64,000 bases of DNA. Source: Flavobacteriaceae bacterium UBA7302 (GTDB lineage: Bacteria > Bacteroidota > Bacteroidia > Flavobacteriales > Flavobacteriaceae). Made by a program: the position numbers and the translations under genes. The stretch lies in the NCBI GenBank assembly GCA_002471825.1, contig DKQS01000007.1, positions 372,001 to 436,000 of the forward strand, in the 5' to 3' direction. Below are positions 26,373 through 34,250 of this stretch, in pieces. The notes beneath the pieces are model-generated. The model did not search any database and was not told the origin of the DNA. It was given only the letters and a program-made list of their open reading frames with translations. Every line of letters starts with the position of its first letter. Position 1 is the stretch's first letter.

Positions 26373-26589
26373 GATAAACCCAATAAAAATGTACCATTCA
26401 AAGATAGAAATTATTTAATCATCACGACTTTTTACGGTTGAGAATCCGGTTCGATTGGGCTCCTTTAGGATAGGATCATTCAAGAACAGCATCACTTTTA
26501 TGTAAAAAATCGATGCAATTGACTTTGTTAAATTCAACAAATTTTGAAAGTAGGTGATTTTGCATTCAAAAAACTGTCTTATTTTGAAA

Positions 26590-26765
26590 AATTTTCTTAT
26601 CTGAAAATGAGGTTTTTGCAAAAAATTCCTCCCCAAAAATGGGGAGTCGTTTCACCATAAATGGGGAGAAAAAAATTTCACCATTTTTGGGGATTGACAA
26701 AAATGTAGTTCGATTCTATTTTGGCTCTCAAATACCTCCAAAAAGGAGTGGGGAAATTGCTAAAT
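26590..26765. repeat. Diverged direct repeat, copy A (upstream of the M23 cassette)
   Basis: This stretch aligns by eye with 29485-29660 in the same orientation. Shared parts are an AT-rich lead-in (CTGAAAATGA versus TTGAAAAAGA), three palindromes at equal spacing, the core promoter, and AAATTGCTAA 31-32 bases after the -7 box. Identity is well below 100 percent but spacing is almost fixed, which suggests selection on the element. The rest of the 550-base gap from 26373 is AT-rich and shows no ORF worth reporting. Confidence 0.6.
26631..26723 (+). promoter_or_regulatory. Triple-palindrome operator plus promoter, copy A
   Basis: Three palindromic units are CCCCAAAAATGGGG (26631-26644), CCATAAATGG (26655-26664) and CCATTTTTGG (26681-26690), with centres 22 and 26 bp apart. 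TTGACA (26694-26699) and TATTTTG (26717-26723) follow with a 17-base spacer. It should drive the M23 gene at 26923 through a leader of about 190 bases. The binding protein is unknown. Confidence 0.6.
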
Positions 26766-26922
26766 CCTAAAACATAATTTAATTCACTTGCCTATGCGAA
26801 TATGATCAATGCACATGGGTTTCCTTGTTATGAGATAACATGAAATCCGCCAACTTTTTTTGAGGTTTTAGTTGGTTCTAAATATGAAAAGCTCAACAAA
26901 TAATTGCTAAAGAAAAATTTTT
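26724..26922 (+). other. Long structured leader of the M23 cassette
   Basis: Between the -7 box and the ATG lie about 195 untranslated bases with two possible hairpins: GTTAT-GAG-ATAAC around 26827-26840 and CCAACT (26850-26855) with AGTTGG (26870-26875). AAATTGCTAA occurs at 26754, and TTGCTAA again near 26903. Only very short upstream ORFs are present. I do not recognise a riboswitch class. Confidence 0.4.
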
Positions 26923-28302
26923 ATGAAAAAGAAACACAACATATTTATTATGATGATTCTTGTATTGTCTTTTTTTAAATGCTACGACGCTATGTTAGAA
27001 GAAGACCGACTTGAATTCGCAACTGCTTCAAAGAAAGAAGTGGAAAATTTTCTCTCTAAAACAAAATTGAAGAGTAGTACAAATTATATTTTGGATGTGA
27101 ACGTTGATCAACTGAAAAAGGAGGCGATCACGAATAGTAGTCAGGAATTAACTGTTGTTCCTGTGAAGACTAAGGATAGCGCATATTATAGCCGTCTTGT
27201 TTTTTTGAAGATTGATGGTGAAATTGAAGCTAAGATTGTTCATTTTCATGCTCAGAATACAAAAACGACAAATTTATCAGGAGAAATAATATTTACTGAT
27301 TTAGAGGGGTCGGTTTATGGTTTTGGGTATTACAAAAATGGATTACTAACTCATCTTTCAAAAGATCTGGAGTATAATAAGAAAACTGATGACAATTATG
27401 AATGTCGACAGGTTTGTGGCCATACAAAAGACGATCAAGATTGTATTTGTAACACTCAAGAGCTAAATGGTTTTTCCATTGTTGTTCCACAACCCTACGT
27501 TTCTATTACGACAATTTATCCTCAGGATTTGGATGGAGACCCGAATTGTGAAAATGACTGTAATGGATGGAATCCTGGACCAGGTACAGGTACAGGGAAT
27601 ACAAATAATAGTAACAATGAAGCTTCAAATTGTGGTGAAAATTCTGAACCGTCTAAAGATGGTAAAAGTTGCAATTGCAAAGAAGGTTATACTAAAAATG
27701 CATCAGGAACCTGTATAAAAAAACCTTGTGTTGGAAACCCAATAATTGGGGAAGTTCAAATTGCATCTCAAAAAGGTAAATCAGGAACCATAGGTGCACT
27801 TTTTGGGAATTTGAATAATGGAGGTTGTGTAAGGTATGGAGGATCTGATTGCACTGGGGATAGAAATAAAAAACATGATGGAATTGATTTAGAAAGCAGT
27901 TATGGAAATCCGATATATGCGATGTATGATGGGTTTATTTATTCAACTAAATATGATAGTGAAGGCGCGGGGTATTACACACGCATCCAAAGCACCGTTA
28001 ATGGAGAAACAATTTTAATCTCATATTTCCATCTTCAGAAAGAAAATAGAATCCTCCAACAAAGCAATCCATTAAGATATGTTAAGGCGGGTGATATTAT
28101 AGGATATCAAGGAGATTCAGGAAACTTAAAGAATGCTATTTCTGAAGGTACAGTTGATTCTCACCTTCATATAGAAGTGAGAAAACATAACGGAGGTAAT
28201 AATTGGGGTTATAATAGTTATGAATTAGTTGATCCTAGAGATTATTTAAAAACAGAAATTGATGAAAAAGGAAATACAGTATTAAACTCAAATTGTAATT
28301 AA
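26923..28302 (+). CDS. M23-family zinc endopeptidase lipoprotein with Cys-rich linker
   Basis: The 459-residue protein has a lipoprotein signal (LSFFKC), an N-terminal region of about 160 residues without a known match, a Cys-rich and Gly/Asn-rich linker (about 165-270) with an EGF-like run CNCKEGYTKNASGTC, and a C-terminal M23 peptidase domain. The metal ligands are visible as HDGIDL (H-x-x-x-D) and HLHIEV (H-x-H). M23 enzymes cut peptidoglycan cross-bridges or glycine-rich peptides. The lipid anchor and linker suggest display at the cell surface. It heads a three-gene cassette behind the triple-palindrome promoter. Confidence 0.85.
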   Translation: MKKKHNIFIMMILVLSFFKCYDAMLEEDRLEFATASKKEVENFLSKTKLKSSTNYILDVNVDQLKKEAITNSSQELTVVPVKTKDSAYYSRLVFLKIDGEIEAKIVHFHAQNTKTTNLSGEIIFTDLEGSVYGFGYYKNGLLTHLSKDLEYNKKTDDNYECRQVCGHTKDDQDCICNTQELNGFSIVVPQPYVSITTIYPQDLDGDPNCENDCNGWNPGPGTGTGNTNNSNNEASNCGENSEPSKDGKSCNCKEGYTKNASGTCIKKPCVGNPIIGEVQIASQKGKSGTIGALFGNLNNGGCVRYGGSDCTGDRNKKHDGIDLESSYGNPIYAMYDGFIYSTKYDSEGAGYYTRIQSTVNGETILISYFHLQKENRILQQSNPLRYVKAGDIIGYQGDSGNLKNAISEGTVDSHLHIEVRKHNGGNNWGYNSYELVDPRDYLKTEIDEKGNTVLNSNCN

Positions 28303-28304
28303 AA

Positions 28305-28817
28305 ATGAAAAAAATAATAGTAATAATTCTTTTAAGCCTTTTTGGAACTATTAACGCTCAAATGAAACCAACCATGCTTTCAGAGATTGATTTCAATGAA
28401 ATAAAAATCCAAAATCAATCAATTTATACCCTACAGGCTACCAAGGGAGATAGAACAAAGCTGATAAATCTTTTTAATACGACACCGGTAGAGTCAAATA
28501 TTGATCCTGATGGAGAGTTTTTAAACTATAAGTTTGATGGGTTTAAAATTGGGTTCTCTGGATTGATTGGCACCAAAGAAAAACCAGTTATCAGTCGATT
28601 TGAAATAACAAAGCCATTCTGGAAAGTCACGATTTTAGGTAAAACAGTATCCATTGGTAGTCATTATTCTGATCTTGGAAATAATGTTGTCATAAATCAG
28701 GAAATCGGAGGAAAAGTTATCCTTTACAAGTATTGCGACGGATGTAACAATTTTCTATCAATTGAATTGGATTCTAATGACAAGGTTAAGAGAATAGTAT
28801 TTGTGGAACCGACATAG
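28305..28817 (+). CDS. Small secreted protein of unknown function, first of a likely paralogous pair
   Basis: The 170-residue protein has a clear signal peptide (MKKIIVIILLSLFGTINAQ). The mature part alternates short beta-type segments, for example IKIQNQSIYTLQ, YKFDGFKIGF, ISRFEITK and VSIGSHYSDLG, and has two Cys in YCDGCNN. I do not recognise the family. Its layout parallels the next gene product (segments around ISRFEIT and IDSFEVT, then VSIG and IRIG, both followed by S-x-L). It starts 2 bases after the M23 gene, so the two proteins are made together; an immunity or partner role is possible but unproven. Confidence 0.65.
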   Translation: MKKIIVIILLSLFGTINAQMKPTMLSEIDFNEIKIQNQSIYTLQATKGDRTKLINLFNTTPVESNIDPDGEFLNYKFDGFKIGFSGLIGTKEKPVISRFEITKPFWKVTILGKTVSIGSHYSDLGNNVVINQEIGGKVILYKYCDGCNNFLSIELDSNDKVKRIVFVEPT

Positions 28818-28830
28818 AACGAAAAAACAA

Positions 28831-29295
28831 ATGAGAATAGGGATTTCTTTACTACTCTTTCTGGCCACAATGAACACTTGGAGTCAATCCAGTGATATTA
28901 AGAAAAAGCAAATTACTATTAATGGAATTGAAGTCCTTGGAGTTCAAAAGGCGGTGCTTATCAGCCATTTTGGGAAACCAATTACGACGAATGATTTCTA
29001 TTTTGAAATGAATGATGAAAATGGTAAAATCTATATCTATGAAGGAGCAAAGTTCTTTATTCAAAATGATTTGATTGATTCTTTTGAGGTCACAGATCAG
29101 AAGTTTGAATTAACAAATCATAAAATTCGCATTGGAGATAAGATTTCAACTTTGGCAGATGTTTTTCCTGATTGTTATTTGAATCGGAAGAATTCAGGAT
29201 TACAACTTGAAATTTCTGAGGCCGATTTGTATGTTGTTATTTCCTATGGGTCTATAGATGAAAAAATCACCAAGTTTGCTATTTATAACTTTTGA
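28831..29295 (+). CDS. Small secreted protein of unknown function, second of a likely paralogous pair
   Basis: From the ATG at 28831 the protein has 154 residues, with a signal peptide ending near NTWSQ. The mature part reads ITINGIEVLG, then YIYEGAKFFI, IDSFEVTD, IRIGDKIS and a C-terminal YGSIDEKITKF, an order that resembles its upstream neighbour. No enzyme motif is visible. An in-frame TTG at 28801 overlaps the previous gene but would put ten charged residues before the signal, so it is less likely. A strong terminator 71 bases downstream closes the cassette. Confidence 0.62.
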   Translation: MRIGISLLLFLATMNTWSQSSDIKKKQITINGIEVLGVQKAVLISHFGKPITTNDFYFEMNDENGKIYIYEGAKFFIQNDLIDSFEVTDQKFELTNHKIRIGDKISTLADVFPDCYLNRKNSGLQLEISEADLYVVISYGSIDEKITKFAIYNF

Positions 29296-29365
29296 AATTA
29301 AACATTAGGAATACCCCCATTCCAAATAGGCACCTCAACACGATATTCTAGGTGTCTCAATTGCA

Positions 29366-29400
29366 AAACCAAACTTCAATTTGAAGTTTGGTTTTTTTCT
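29366..29400 (+). terminator. Intrinsic terminator closing the M23 cassette
   Basis: AAACCAAACTTC (29366-29377) and GAAGTTTGGTTT (29383-29394) form a 12-bp perfect stem with a five-base loop, followed by a T-rich tail. Confidence 0.88.
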
Positions 29401-29484
29401 GTTTTCTCAAAATCTGCTCTTTTATGACTTTTCTTAAAAAATGGATTTTTCAATTTTGATAACATCGAATGAAGCTTAAAAAAT

Positions 29485-29660
29485 ATTTTTCTCATTGAAA
29501 AAGAGATGGTTAGAGAGAATGCATCCCCAAAAATGGGGAACTGCCCAACCAATTTTGGGGAACTGAAAATTTCACCATTTTAGGGTATTGTCAGAACTCT
29601 AGTACCGACTTACCTTGCACCTATCATAATATCCCCCTAATGATAATAAAATTGCTAACT
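29485..29660. repeat. Diverged direct repeat, copy B (downstream of the M23 cassette)
   Basis: This is the partner of copy A, about 2.9 kb downstream in the same orientation, with the same order of palindromes, core promoter and AAATTGCTAA. It lies in the 534-base gap between 29295 and 29830, which has no ORF longer than a few codons in the plus direction. Confidence 0.6.
29525..29617 (+). promoter_or_regulatory. Triple-palindrome operator plus promoter, copy B
   Basis: Units CCCCAAAAATGGGG (29525-29538), CCAATTTTGG (29549-29558) and CCATTTTAGG (29575-29584) have centres 22 and 26 bp apart, the same as copy A. TTGTCA (29588-29593) and TACCTTG (29611-29617) follow with a 17-base spacer. There is no gene before the terminator at 29713. 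Confidence 0.58.
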
Positions 29661-29749
29661 ATTTAGGCAATCAGTTAATGTCATAGTTGACAGAAGTACC
29701 CCCCAAGAAACTTTCGAATCCCATTTACTGGGATTCGAATTTTCATTTT
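29620..29749 (+). ncRNA. Candidate small RNA or orphan leader from promoter copy B
   Basis: Promoter copy B and the terminator at 29713-29749 would define a transcript of about 125 bases. It holds only mini-ORFs of eight codons or fewer. A stem TTGCTAA/TTAGGCAA is possible near 29652-29671. It could be a small RNA or the untranslated remains of a lost second cassette; the sequence alone does not decide. Confidence 0.3.
29713..29749 (+). terminator. Intrinsic terminator downstream of promoter copy B
   Basis: TTCGAATCCCA (29713-29723) and TGGGATTCGAA (29729-29739) form a perfect 11-bp stem with a five-base loop, followed by TTTTCATTTT. Confidence 0.85.
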
Positions 29750-29829
29750 AAGGATATTGCTCCAAAAATTTTTACAGATTCAAAGAAAAACGATACTTTT
29801 AAGTGATTCAATCAATTAAAACAAAAAAC

Positions 29830-30072
29830 ATGTACGATTATTCGAACACAATGGTCCTAATTGGAGGAATAAGCCTGATTCTTTTTCCACTGTTGTTATC
29901 CATGAAGAGAAAGTTTCGCCTCATTTTTATCTTTTGCGGATTGGGCGCCATCGCGACGTCTTTCTTAAAAGAAGTAATTCAGTTGGATTATTTCTCACTT
30001 GTTTTTTTGGCAATTCCACTGCTCATAGCATTTATAAAAAAGAGTGATATGTTGAAGAAAAAATCCGAATAG
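29830..30072 (+). CDS. Small membrane protein (about three helices)
   Basis: From the ATG at 29830 the protein has 80 residues and three hydrophobic stretches (about residues 9-24, 30-47 and 53-68) with a Lys-rich C-terminus. No family is recognised. An in-frame GTG at 29803 is possible but adds only nine polar residues. It follows the orphan promoter/terminator region and converges on the rnhA gene. Confidence 0.55.
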   Translation: MYDYSNTMVLIGGISLILFPLLLSMKRKFRLIFIFCGLGAIATSFLKEVIQLDYFSLVFLAIPLLIAFIKKSDMLKKKSE

Positions 30073-30083
30073 ATAAAGGGTGT

Positions 30084-30719
30084 CTATTTTCTTCCGAAAT
30101 CAGCTGGAATCTCACCCCAAGCCTTGGTTTCCCACTTTTTGATAGGGTTAGAGTAGCTGTGATTGTGTAACCAAACTTCTGCCCGAATAATCAATTTTTT
30201 TAATTCTTGATTCTCCTCTGTGAATTTCAGTTTTGTTTTGCACTTCTTCTGACGCACCCAGGACATTGCGATTCTAGAATCTGAATAAATAGGAATGTGA
30301 GGTTTGTTCTTCTGTTTTAAGTACGCAAGGGCGTGCACCAAGGCTAGAAATTCACCGATGTTGTTGGTTCCTTTGGCAAAAGGCCCTTTTTTAAATAGCC
30401 TTTTTTTTGTTTTCGTATACACCCCTTGATACTCCATTTTACCAGGGTTGCCAGCGCAAGCCGCATCTACAGAAACACTTTCTTCAATCGGTTTCCCGTA
30501 CGTTGCTTTTTGCTCGGCTGTAAGTTTTGGCTTCTTGGTGTCCTTACCTCTGTAGTCCTCATATTTCCCTTTAAAAGCGGTTTCGGCGTCATCTAAACTG
30601 GCAAAAGATTTGTATTGAGCCCCTTCAAAACCTTCGATCTGTTCTTTGCAAACTTTCCAAGAGGTAAAGACTCCTGTTTTTTTGCCTTTCCAAACAACGT
30701 AAAACTTCTTTTTAGGCAT
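30084..30719 (-). CDS. rnhA: Ribonuclease H1 with N-terminal hybrid-binding (viroplasmin-like) domain
   Basis: The 211-residue protein has an N-terminal RNA/DNA-hybrid binding domain (KKKFYVVWKGKKTGVFTSW, with YKSFASLDDAETAF) and a C-terminal RNase H fold with acidic residues in VDAACAGNPG, NNIGEFLAL and IYSDSRIA. It degrades RNA in RNA-DNA hybrids in the cytoplasm. The ATG at 30719 overlaps the purN stop by 8 bases, so translation is probably coupled; the upstream TTG is not needed. Confidence 0.9.
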   Translation of the reverse strand: MPKKKFYVVWKGKKTGVFTSWKVCKEQIEGFEGAQYKSFASLDDAETAFKGKYEDYRGKDTKKPKLTAEQKATYGKPIEESVSVDAACAGNPGKMEYQGVYTKTKKRLFKKGPFAKGTNNIGEFLALVHALAYLKQKNKPHIPIYSDSRIAMSWVRQKKCKTKLKFTEENQELKKLIIRAEVWLHNHSYSNPIKKWETKAWGEIPADFGRK

Positions 30720-31281
30720 GTTTTGCAATAGTTTCTTCGATTACTCTTGGAAAATGAGCGTACTCCAACTCATGCACTTTTTGAGCGATGCTCTCTGGAG
30801 TATCGGATTCTTCAACTGCTGTTTTGGCTTGAAAGATAATTCCGCCTTCATCGTAATGTTCATTCACATAATGAATGGTGATTCCAGTTTCAGGTTCATT
30901 ATTCTCCTTGATGGCTCTATGAACGTTCATTCCATACATACCCTTTCCGCCGTATTTTGGTAATAGCGCAGGGTGAATGTTTACAATCTCGTTCGGATAA
31001 GCCTTGATGATGTTTTCAGGGATTTTTAAAAGGAACCCAGCAAGAACGATGAAATCCGCTTCTTTTTGAAGTAGTTCTAAAACAGTATTTGACTCAAAAA
31101 AGTCACTTTTCTTGAAATGTTGACATGGGATATTTAGACGTTTACAACGCTCAAATACTCCGGCCCTTGATCTGTTGGAAAGCACCATCCTTACTTCAGC
31201 CGTATTTCTATTGCTGAAATAGTTGATAATGTTTTCGGCGTTAGATCCCGACCCGGAGGCAAAAATGACAATACGTTTCAT
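30712..31281 (-). CDS. purN: Phosphoribosylglycinamide formyltransferase (PurN)
   Basis: From the ATG at 31281 the protein has 189 residues. It shows the N-terminal phosphate loop GSGSNAEN, the catalytic and folate-binding run IHPALLPKYGGKGMYG with its Asn-His-Asp set completed by ETGITIHYVNEHYDEG. PurN transfers a formyl group from 10-formyl-THF to GAR in purine synthesis. It is divergent from acpP, a typical flavobacterial arrangement, and overlaps rnhA downstream. Confidence 0.94.
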   Translation of the reverse strand: MKRIVIFASGSGSNAENIINYFSNRNTAEVRMVLSNRSRAGVFERCKRLNIPCQHFKKSDFFESNTVLELLQKEADFIVLAGFLLKIPENIIKAYPNEIVNIHPALLPKYGGKGMYGMNVHRAIKENNEPETGITIHYVNEHYDEGGIIFQAKTAVEESDTPESIAQKVHELEYAHFPRVIEETIAKHA

Positions 31282-31415
31282 AGATTTCAATGCACTACAA
31301 AAAAAAGAATAAAATATTAACAACCCTTATAATTGTTGATAAACATTCGTTTTTTTTGCGTATTTTCAGGCTCACAATTAACGGGTAAAAAATTAGGACT
31401 AATTAATAAGATTTG

Positions 31416-31423
31416 TATTTTTG
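31416..31423 (+). promoter_or_regulatory. -7 box TATTTTTG of the acpP-fabF-rnc operon
   Basis: TATTTTTG matches TAnnTTTG exactly and is followed by CCCCG. The acpP ATG is 29 bases further on. At the -33 position the sequence is TTA rather than TTG. Confidence 0.65.
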
Positions 31424-31452
31424 CCCCGATTTAAAATTTAAAAATTAAGATT

Positions 31453-31689
31453 ATGTCAGACATTGCATCAAGAGTAAAAGCTATTATCGTTGACAAGTTA
31501 GGAGTTGATGATAATGAAGTAACTAACGAAGCAAGCTTCACTAATGATTTAGGAGCAGATTCATTAGATACTGTTGAGTTGATTATGGAATTCGAAAAAG
31601 AATTCGATATTCAAATTCCAGACGACCAAGCAGAGAACATTGGAACTGTTGGTCAAGCAATAAGCTATATCGAAGAAGCAAAAAAGTAA
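31453..31689 (+). CDS. acpP: Acyl carrier protein
   Basis: The 78-residue acidic protein has the carrier motif DLGADSLDTVEL; Ser37 takes the phosphopantetheine arm. It shuttles acyl chains in type II fatty acid synthesis. It is followed 9 bases later by fabF. The PPTase at the left edge of the window could be the enzyme that activates it, though a dedicated AcpS elsewhere is also possible. Confidence 0.97.
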   Translation: MSDIASRVKAIIVDKLGVDDNEVTNEASFTNDLGADSLDTVELIMEFEKEFDIQIPDDQAENIGTVGQAISYIEEAKK

Positions 31690-31698
31690 TTCACAATT

Positions 31699-32952
31699 AT
31701 GCAATTTAAGCGGGTTGTTGTTACCGGAATTGGTGCATTGACACCAATTGGAAATAATAAAGATGAGTATTGGAGTGGTTTAGTTAATGGAACTAGCGGA
31801 GCTGCTCCAATTACTTATTTTGACGCGTCAAAATTTAAGACTCGTTTTGCTTGTGAACTAAAGAATTTCAAAGCGACCGACTTTTTGGACCGAAAAGAGG
31901 CCCGAAAAATGGATCGCTTTACACAATATGCAATGGTGGCCTCAGACGAAGCCATTGCAGACGCCGACTTAAATACCGATGAGGTAAACAAACTTCGAGT
32001 TGGTGTTATTTGGGGCGCAGGAATCGGAGGATTAGAAACTTTTCAGAATGAAGTATTGAACTTTGCTTCTGGAGACGGAACACCTCGATTCAATCCTTTC
32101 TTCATTCCGAAGATGATTCCAGACATTGCACCTGGAAATATTTCTATCAAATACGGATTCATGGGACCGAACTACGCGACGGTTTCTGCCTGTGCATCTT
32201 CAGCAAATGCCATTATCAATGCGTTAAATTACATTAGATTAGGCACTTGCGATGTGGTTGTTACCGGTGGATCTGAAGCTGCAGTGACCCTTGCAGGCAT
32301 GGGAGGTTTTAATGCCATGCATGCCCTTTCCACTAGGAATGACAGTCCAGAAACAGCTTCACGACCTTTTGATGGGGAGCGAGACGGATTTGTATTGGGT
32401 GAAGGTGCAGGAGCATTAGTTTTGGAAGAATTAGAGCATGCCAAAGCTAGAGGAGCCAAAATCTATGCGGAAGTAATTGGTGGAGGTCTTTCTGCTGATG
32501 CACACCATATGACGGCACCACATCCAGAAGGAATTGGTGTTATTGCAGTAATGAAGAATTGTTTGGAAAACGCTGGAATCAAACCAGAGGATGTTGACCA
32601 TATCAATACGCATGGAACTTCTACACCATTAGGAGATGTTGCCGAATTGAAGGCTATTTCTGAGGTGTTTGGAGATCATGCCAAGAACATCAATATCAAT
32701 TCGACCAAATCAATGACAGGTCACCTATTAGGTGCTGCCGGTGCCATTGAAACAATTTCAACCATTTTGGCAATGGAACACGGAATTATTCCGCCAACCA
32801 TCAATCATTCAACCGTTGATGAAAATATCAATCCGGATTTGAATCTCACTTTGAACAAAGCCCAGAAGCGCGATATCAAAGTGGCGATGAGCAACACATT
32901 CGGATTTGGAGGGCACAACGCCTGTGTGGCACTCAGAAAATTTGAAGAATAG
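31699..32952 (+). CDS. fabF: Beta-ketoacyl-ACP synthase II
   Basis: The 417-residue protein has the Cys-His-His triad of condensing enzymes: SACASSANA with the nucleophile near residue 163, NTHGTSTPLGD with the first His, and KSMTGHLLGAAG with the second. It elongates acyl-ACP with malonyl-ACP. Gaps of 9 and 3 bases to acpP and rnc indicate one operon. Confidence 0.97.
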   Translation: MQFKRVVVTGIGALTPIGNNKDEYWSGLVNGTSGAAPITYFDASKFKTRFACELKNFKATDFLDRKEARKMDRFTQYAMVASDEAIADADLNTDEVNKLRVGVIWGAGIGGLETFQNEVLNFASGDGTPRFNPFFIPKMIPDIAPGNISIKYGFMGPNYATVSACASSANAIINALNYIRLGTCDVVVTGGSEAAVTLAGMGGFNAMHALSTRNDSPETASRPFDGERDGFVLGEGAGALVLEELEHAKARGAKIYAEVIGGGLSADAHHMTAPHPEGIGVIAVMKNCLENAGIKPEDVDHINTHGTSTPLGDVAELKAISEVFGDHAKNININSTKSMTGHLLGAAGAIETISTILAMEHGIIPPTINHSTVDENINPDLNLTLNKAQKRDIKVAMSNTFGFGGHNACVALRKFEE

Positions 32953-32955
32953 TCA

Positions 32956-33696
32956 ATGAATTTTATCCGAAAAATAGTTCAATCCCAATCCCAAGAAGAC
33001 TCTGAATTATATTTCGAATTAAAAAATCTCCTCCACTTTTCACCAAGGAATTTATACCATTACAAAAAGGCCTTTACCCATCGTTCGACGCAAGAGTTTG
33101 ATAAGAAAGGGAATCCAATTAATTACGAACGACTTGAATTTTTGGGAGATGCCATTTTGGGTTCGGTCATTAGTGCCTATTTGTACAAACAAGTTCCTTC
33201 TGGAAGCGAAGGCTATTTGACAAAAATGCGCTCAAAGATTGTGAGTCGAAAACACCTGAATGAGCTTGGTAAAGATCTTGATTTGATTCGGTTTGTGAAG
33301 AGCAATATTGTTGAAGCTCATATTTCTGATAATATTTACGGAAACATCTTCGAAGCATTATTGGGAGCCATTTATTTGGATAAAGGTTACAATACGTGCC
33401 AGAAGTTCATTTACAATAAGGTAATCGCTCCATACGTTGATATTCAGAAGCTCGAAGGGAAGATAACAAGTTATAAGGGCTTGATCATTGAGTGGTGCCA
33501 GAAGCAAAAGAAGAAGTACAAATTCGACACCTATGAAGACTCTGGTAACGAAACTGTAAAGCACTTTAGCGTTCGTGTGAGTATCGACGGAGAACAAGTG
33601 GCAAAAGGAAGAGCAACTTCCAAAAAGAAAGCCGAAGAACAGGCCTCTAGAAGAGTGTATTACGCACTTCAAAATCAAATTTCGTTAAGTTCCTAG
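32956..33696 (+). CDS. rnc: Ribonuclease III
   Basis: The 246-residue protein has the RNase III signature ERLEFLGDAILG near residue 55, a second acidic site in NIFEALLGAIYLD, and a C-terminal double-stranded-RNA-binding domain ending in KAEEQASRRVYYAL. It processes rRNA precursors and other duplex RNA. It is co-transcribed with acpP and fabF. Confidence 0.95.
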   Translation: MNFIRKIVQSQSQEDSELYFELKNLLHFSPRNLYHYKKAFTHRSTQEFDKKGNPINYERLEFLGDAILGSVISAYLYKQVPSGSEGYLTKMRSKIVSRKHLNELGKDLDLIRFVKSNIVEAHISDNIYGNIFEALLGAIYLDKGYNTCQKFIYNKVIAPYVDIQKLEGKITSYKGLIIEWCQKQKKKYKFDTYEDSGNETVKHFSVRVSIDGEQVAKGRATSKKKAEEQASRRVYYALQNQISLSS

Positions 33697-33777
33697 CGAT
33701 AACGATTTCGTGGAATTCCTAATTTGGGCCACAAACAATTAGTAAATTAGCAAAAATTTAGCGTCAATATTTTCATT

Positions 33778-34248
33778 ATGCAAATGCACGCAATTGGTTT
33801 CGATGAATTTGATGAAGATGATTTTTTCTTGATTGGGATTCACACCACTCTCGAAGATTACAGACTTGCCTATTTGTTGAATGTAACGCTAAAGACCAAC
33901 TTGAAAAAAGCTAATAATTATTTAATGTTGAATACCCGTAAAAAGAAGGCTTCTTTCTCTATTTTTACATACGAAAATCCGAAGTACGAAGATCAGTGGG
34001 ATTTGATCTCAAATAGCTCAAAGACCGAGATTACGGACGAAGACAATCCATTATTAGTCAATACAGAAATCAAAACATTTCTTATACCAGAACAAAAGAA
34101 AATCGATTATTTTATCAAAATCACCGGAAATGTGACGTTAGATTACGTGAAAAGAACGGCGAAAAAGATTCAATCAATCGAACAAATCATCACCTCATAT
34201 TTTATAGATAATAAGACATTAAAATCTAAAGAATATCTAATTTTTTAG
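33778..34248 (+). CDS. IPExxxVDY-family protein
   Basis: The 156-residue protein contains IPEQKKIDY near residue 103, the motif that names this Bacteroidota family (IPExxxVDY). The rest alternates charged helices and strands with no signal or membrane segment, so it is cytoplasmic. Its function is not known. The gene is conserved just upstream of pyk (2-base gap here), which points to a shared transcript. Confidence 0.88.
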   Translation: MQMHAIGFDEFDEDDFFLIGIHTTLEDYRLAYLLNVTLKTNLKKANNYLMLNTRKKKASFSIFTYENPKYEDQWDLISNSSKTEITDEDNPLLVNTEIKTFLIPEQKKIDYFIKITGNVTLDYVKRTAKKIQSIEQIITSYFIDNKTLKSKEYLIF

Positions 34249-34250
34249 TT

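Noticed and set aside
26631..26690. CRISPR array
   Set aside because: Only three short imperfect palindromes with unequal spacing; no constant repeat, spacers or cas genes.
27467..27718. An 83-residue ORF in another frame inside the M23 gene
   Set aside because: It overlaps the Cys-rich linker fully, starts inside a real gene and has a composition typical of an out-of-frame reading.
26590..29660. Insertion sequence or transposon bounded by the two repeats
   Set aside because: The repeats are direct and diverged, no transposase or target duplication is seen, and their structure is that of a promoter and operator.
33358..33678. A 106-residue minus-strand ORF opposite rnc
   Set aside because: It is fully antisense to the conserved RNase III gene and its hydrophobic make-up is what the opposite strand of Lys/Glu codons would give.
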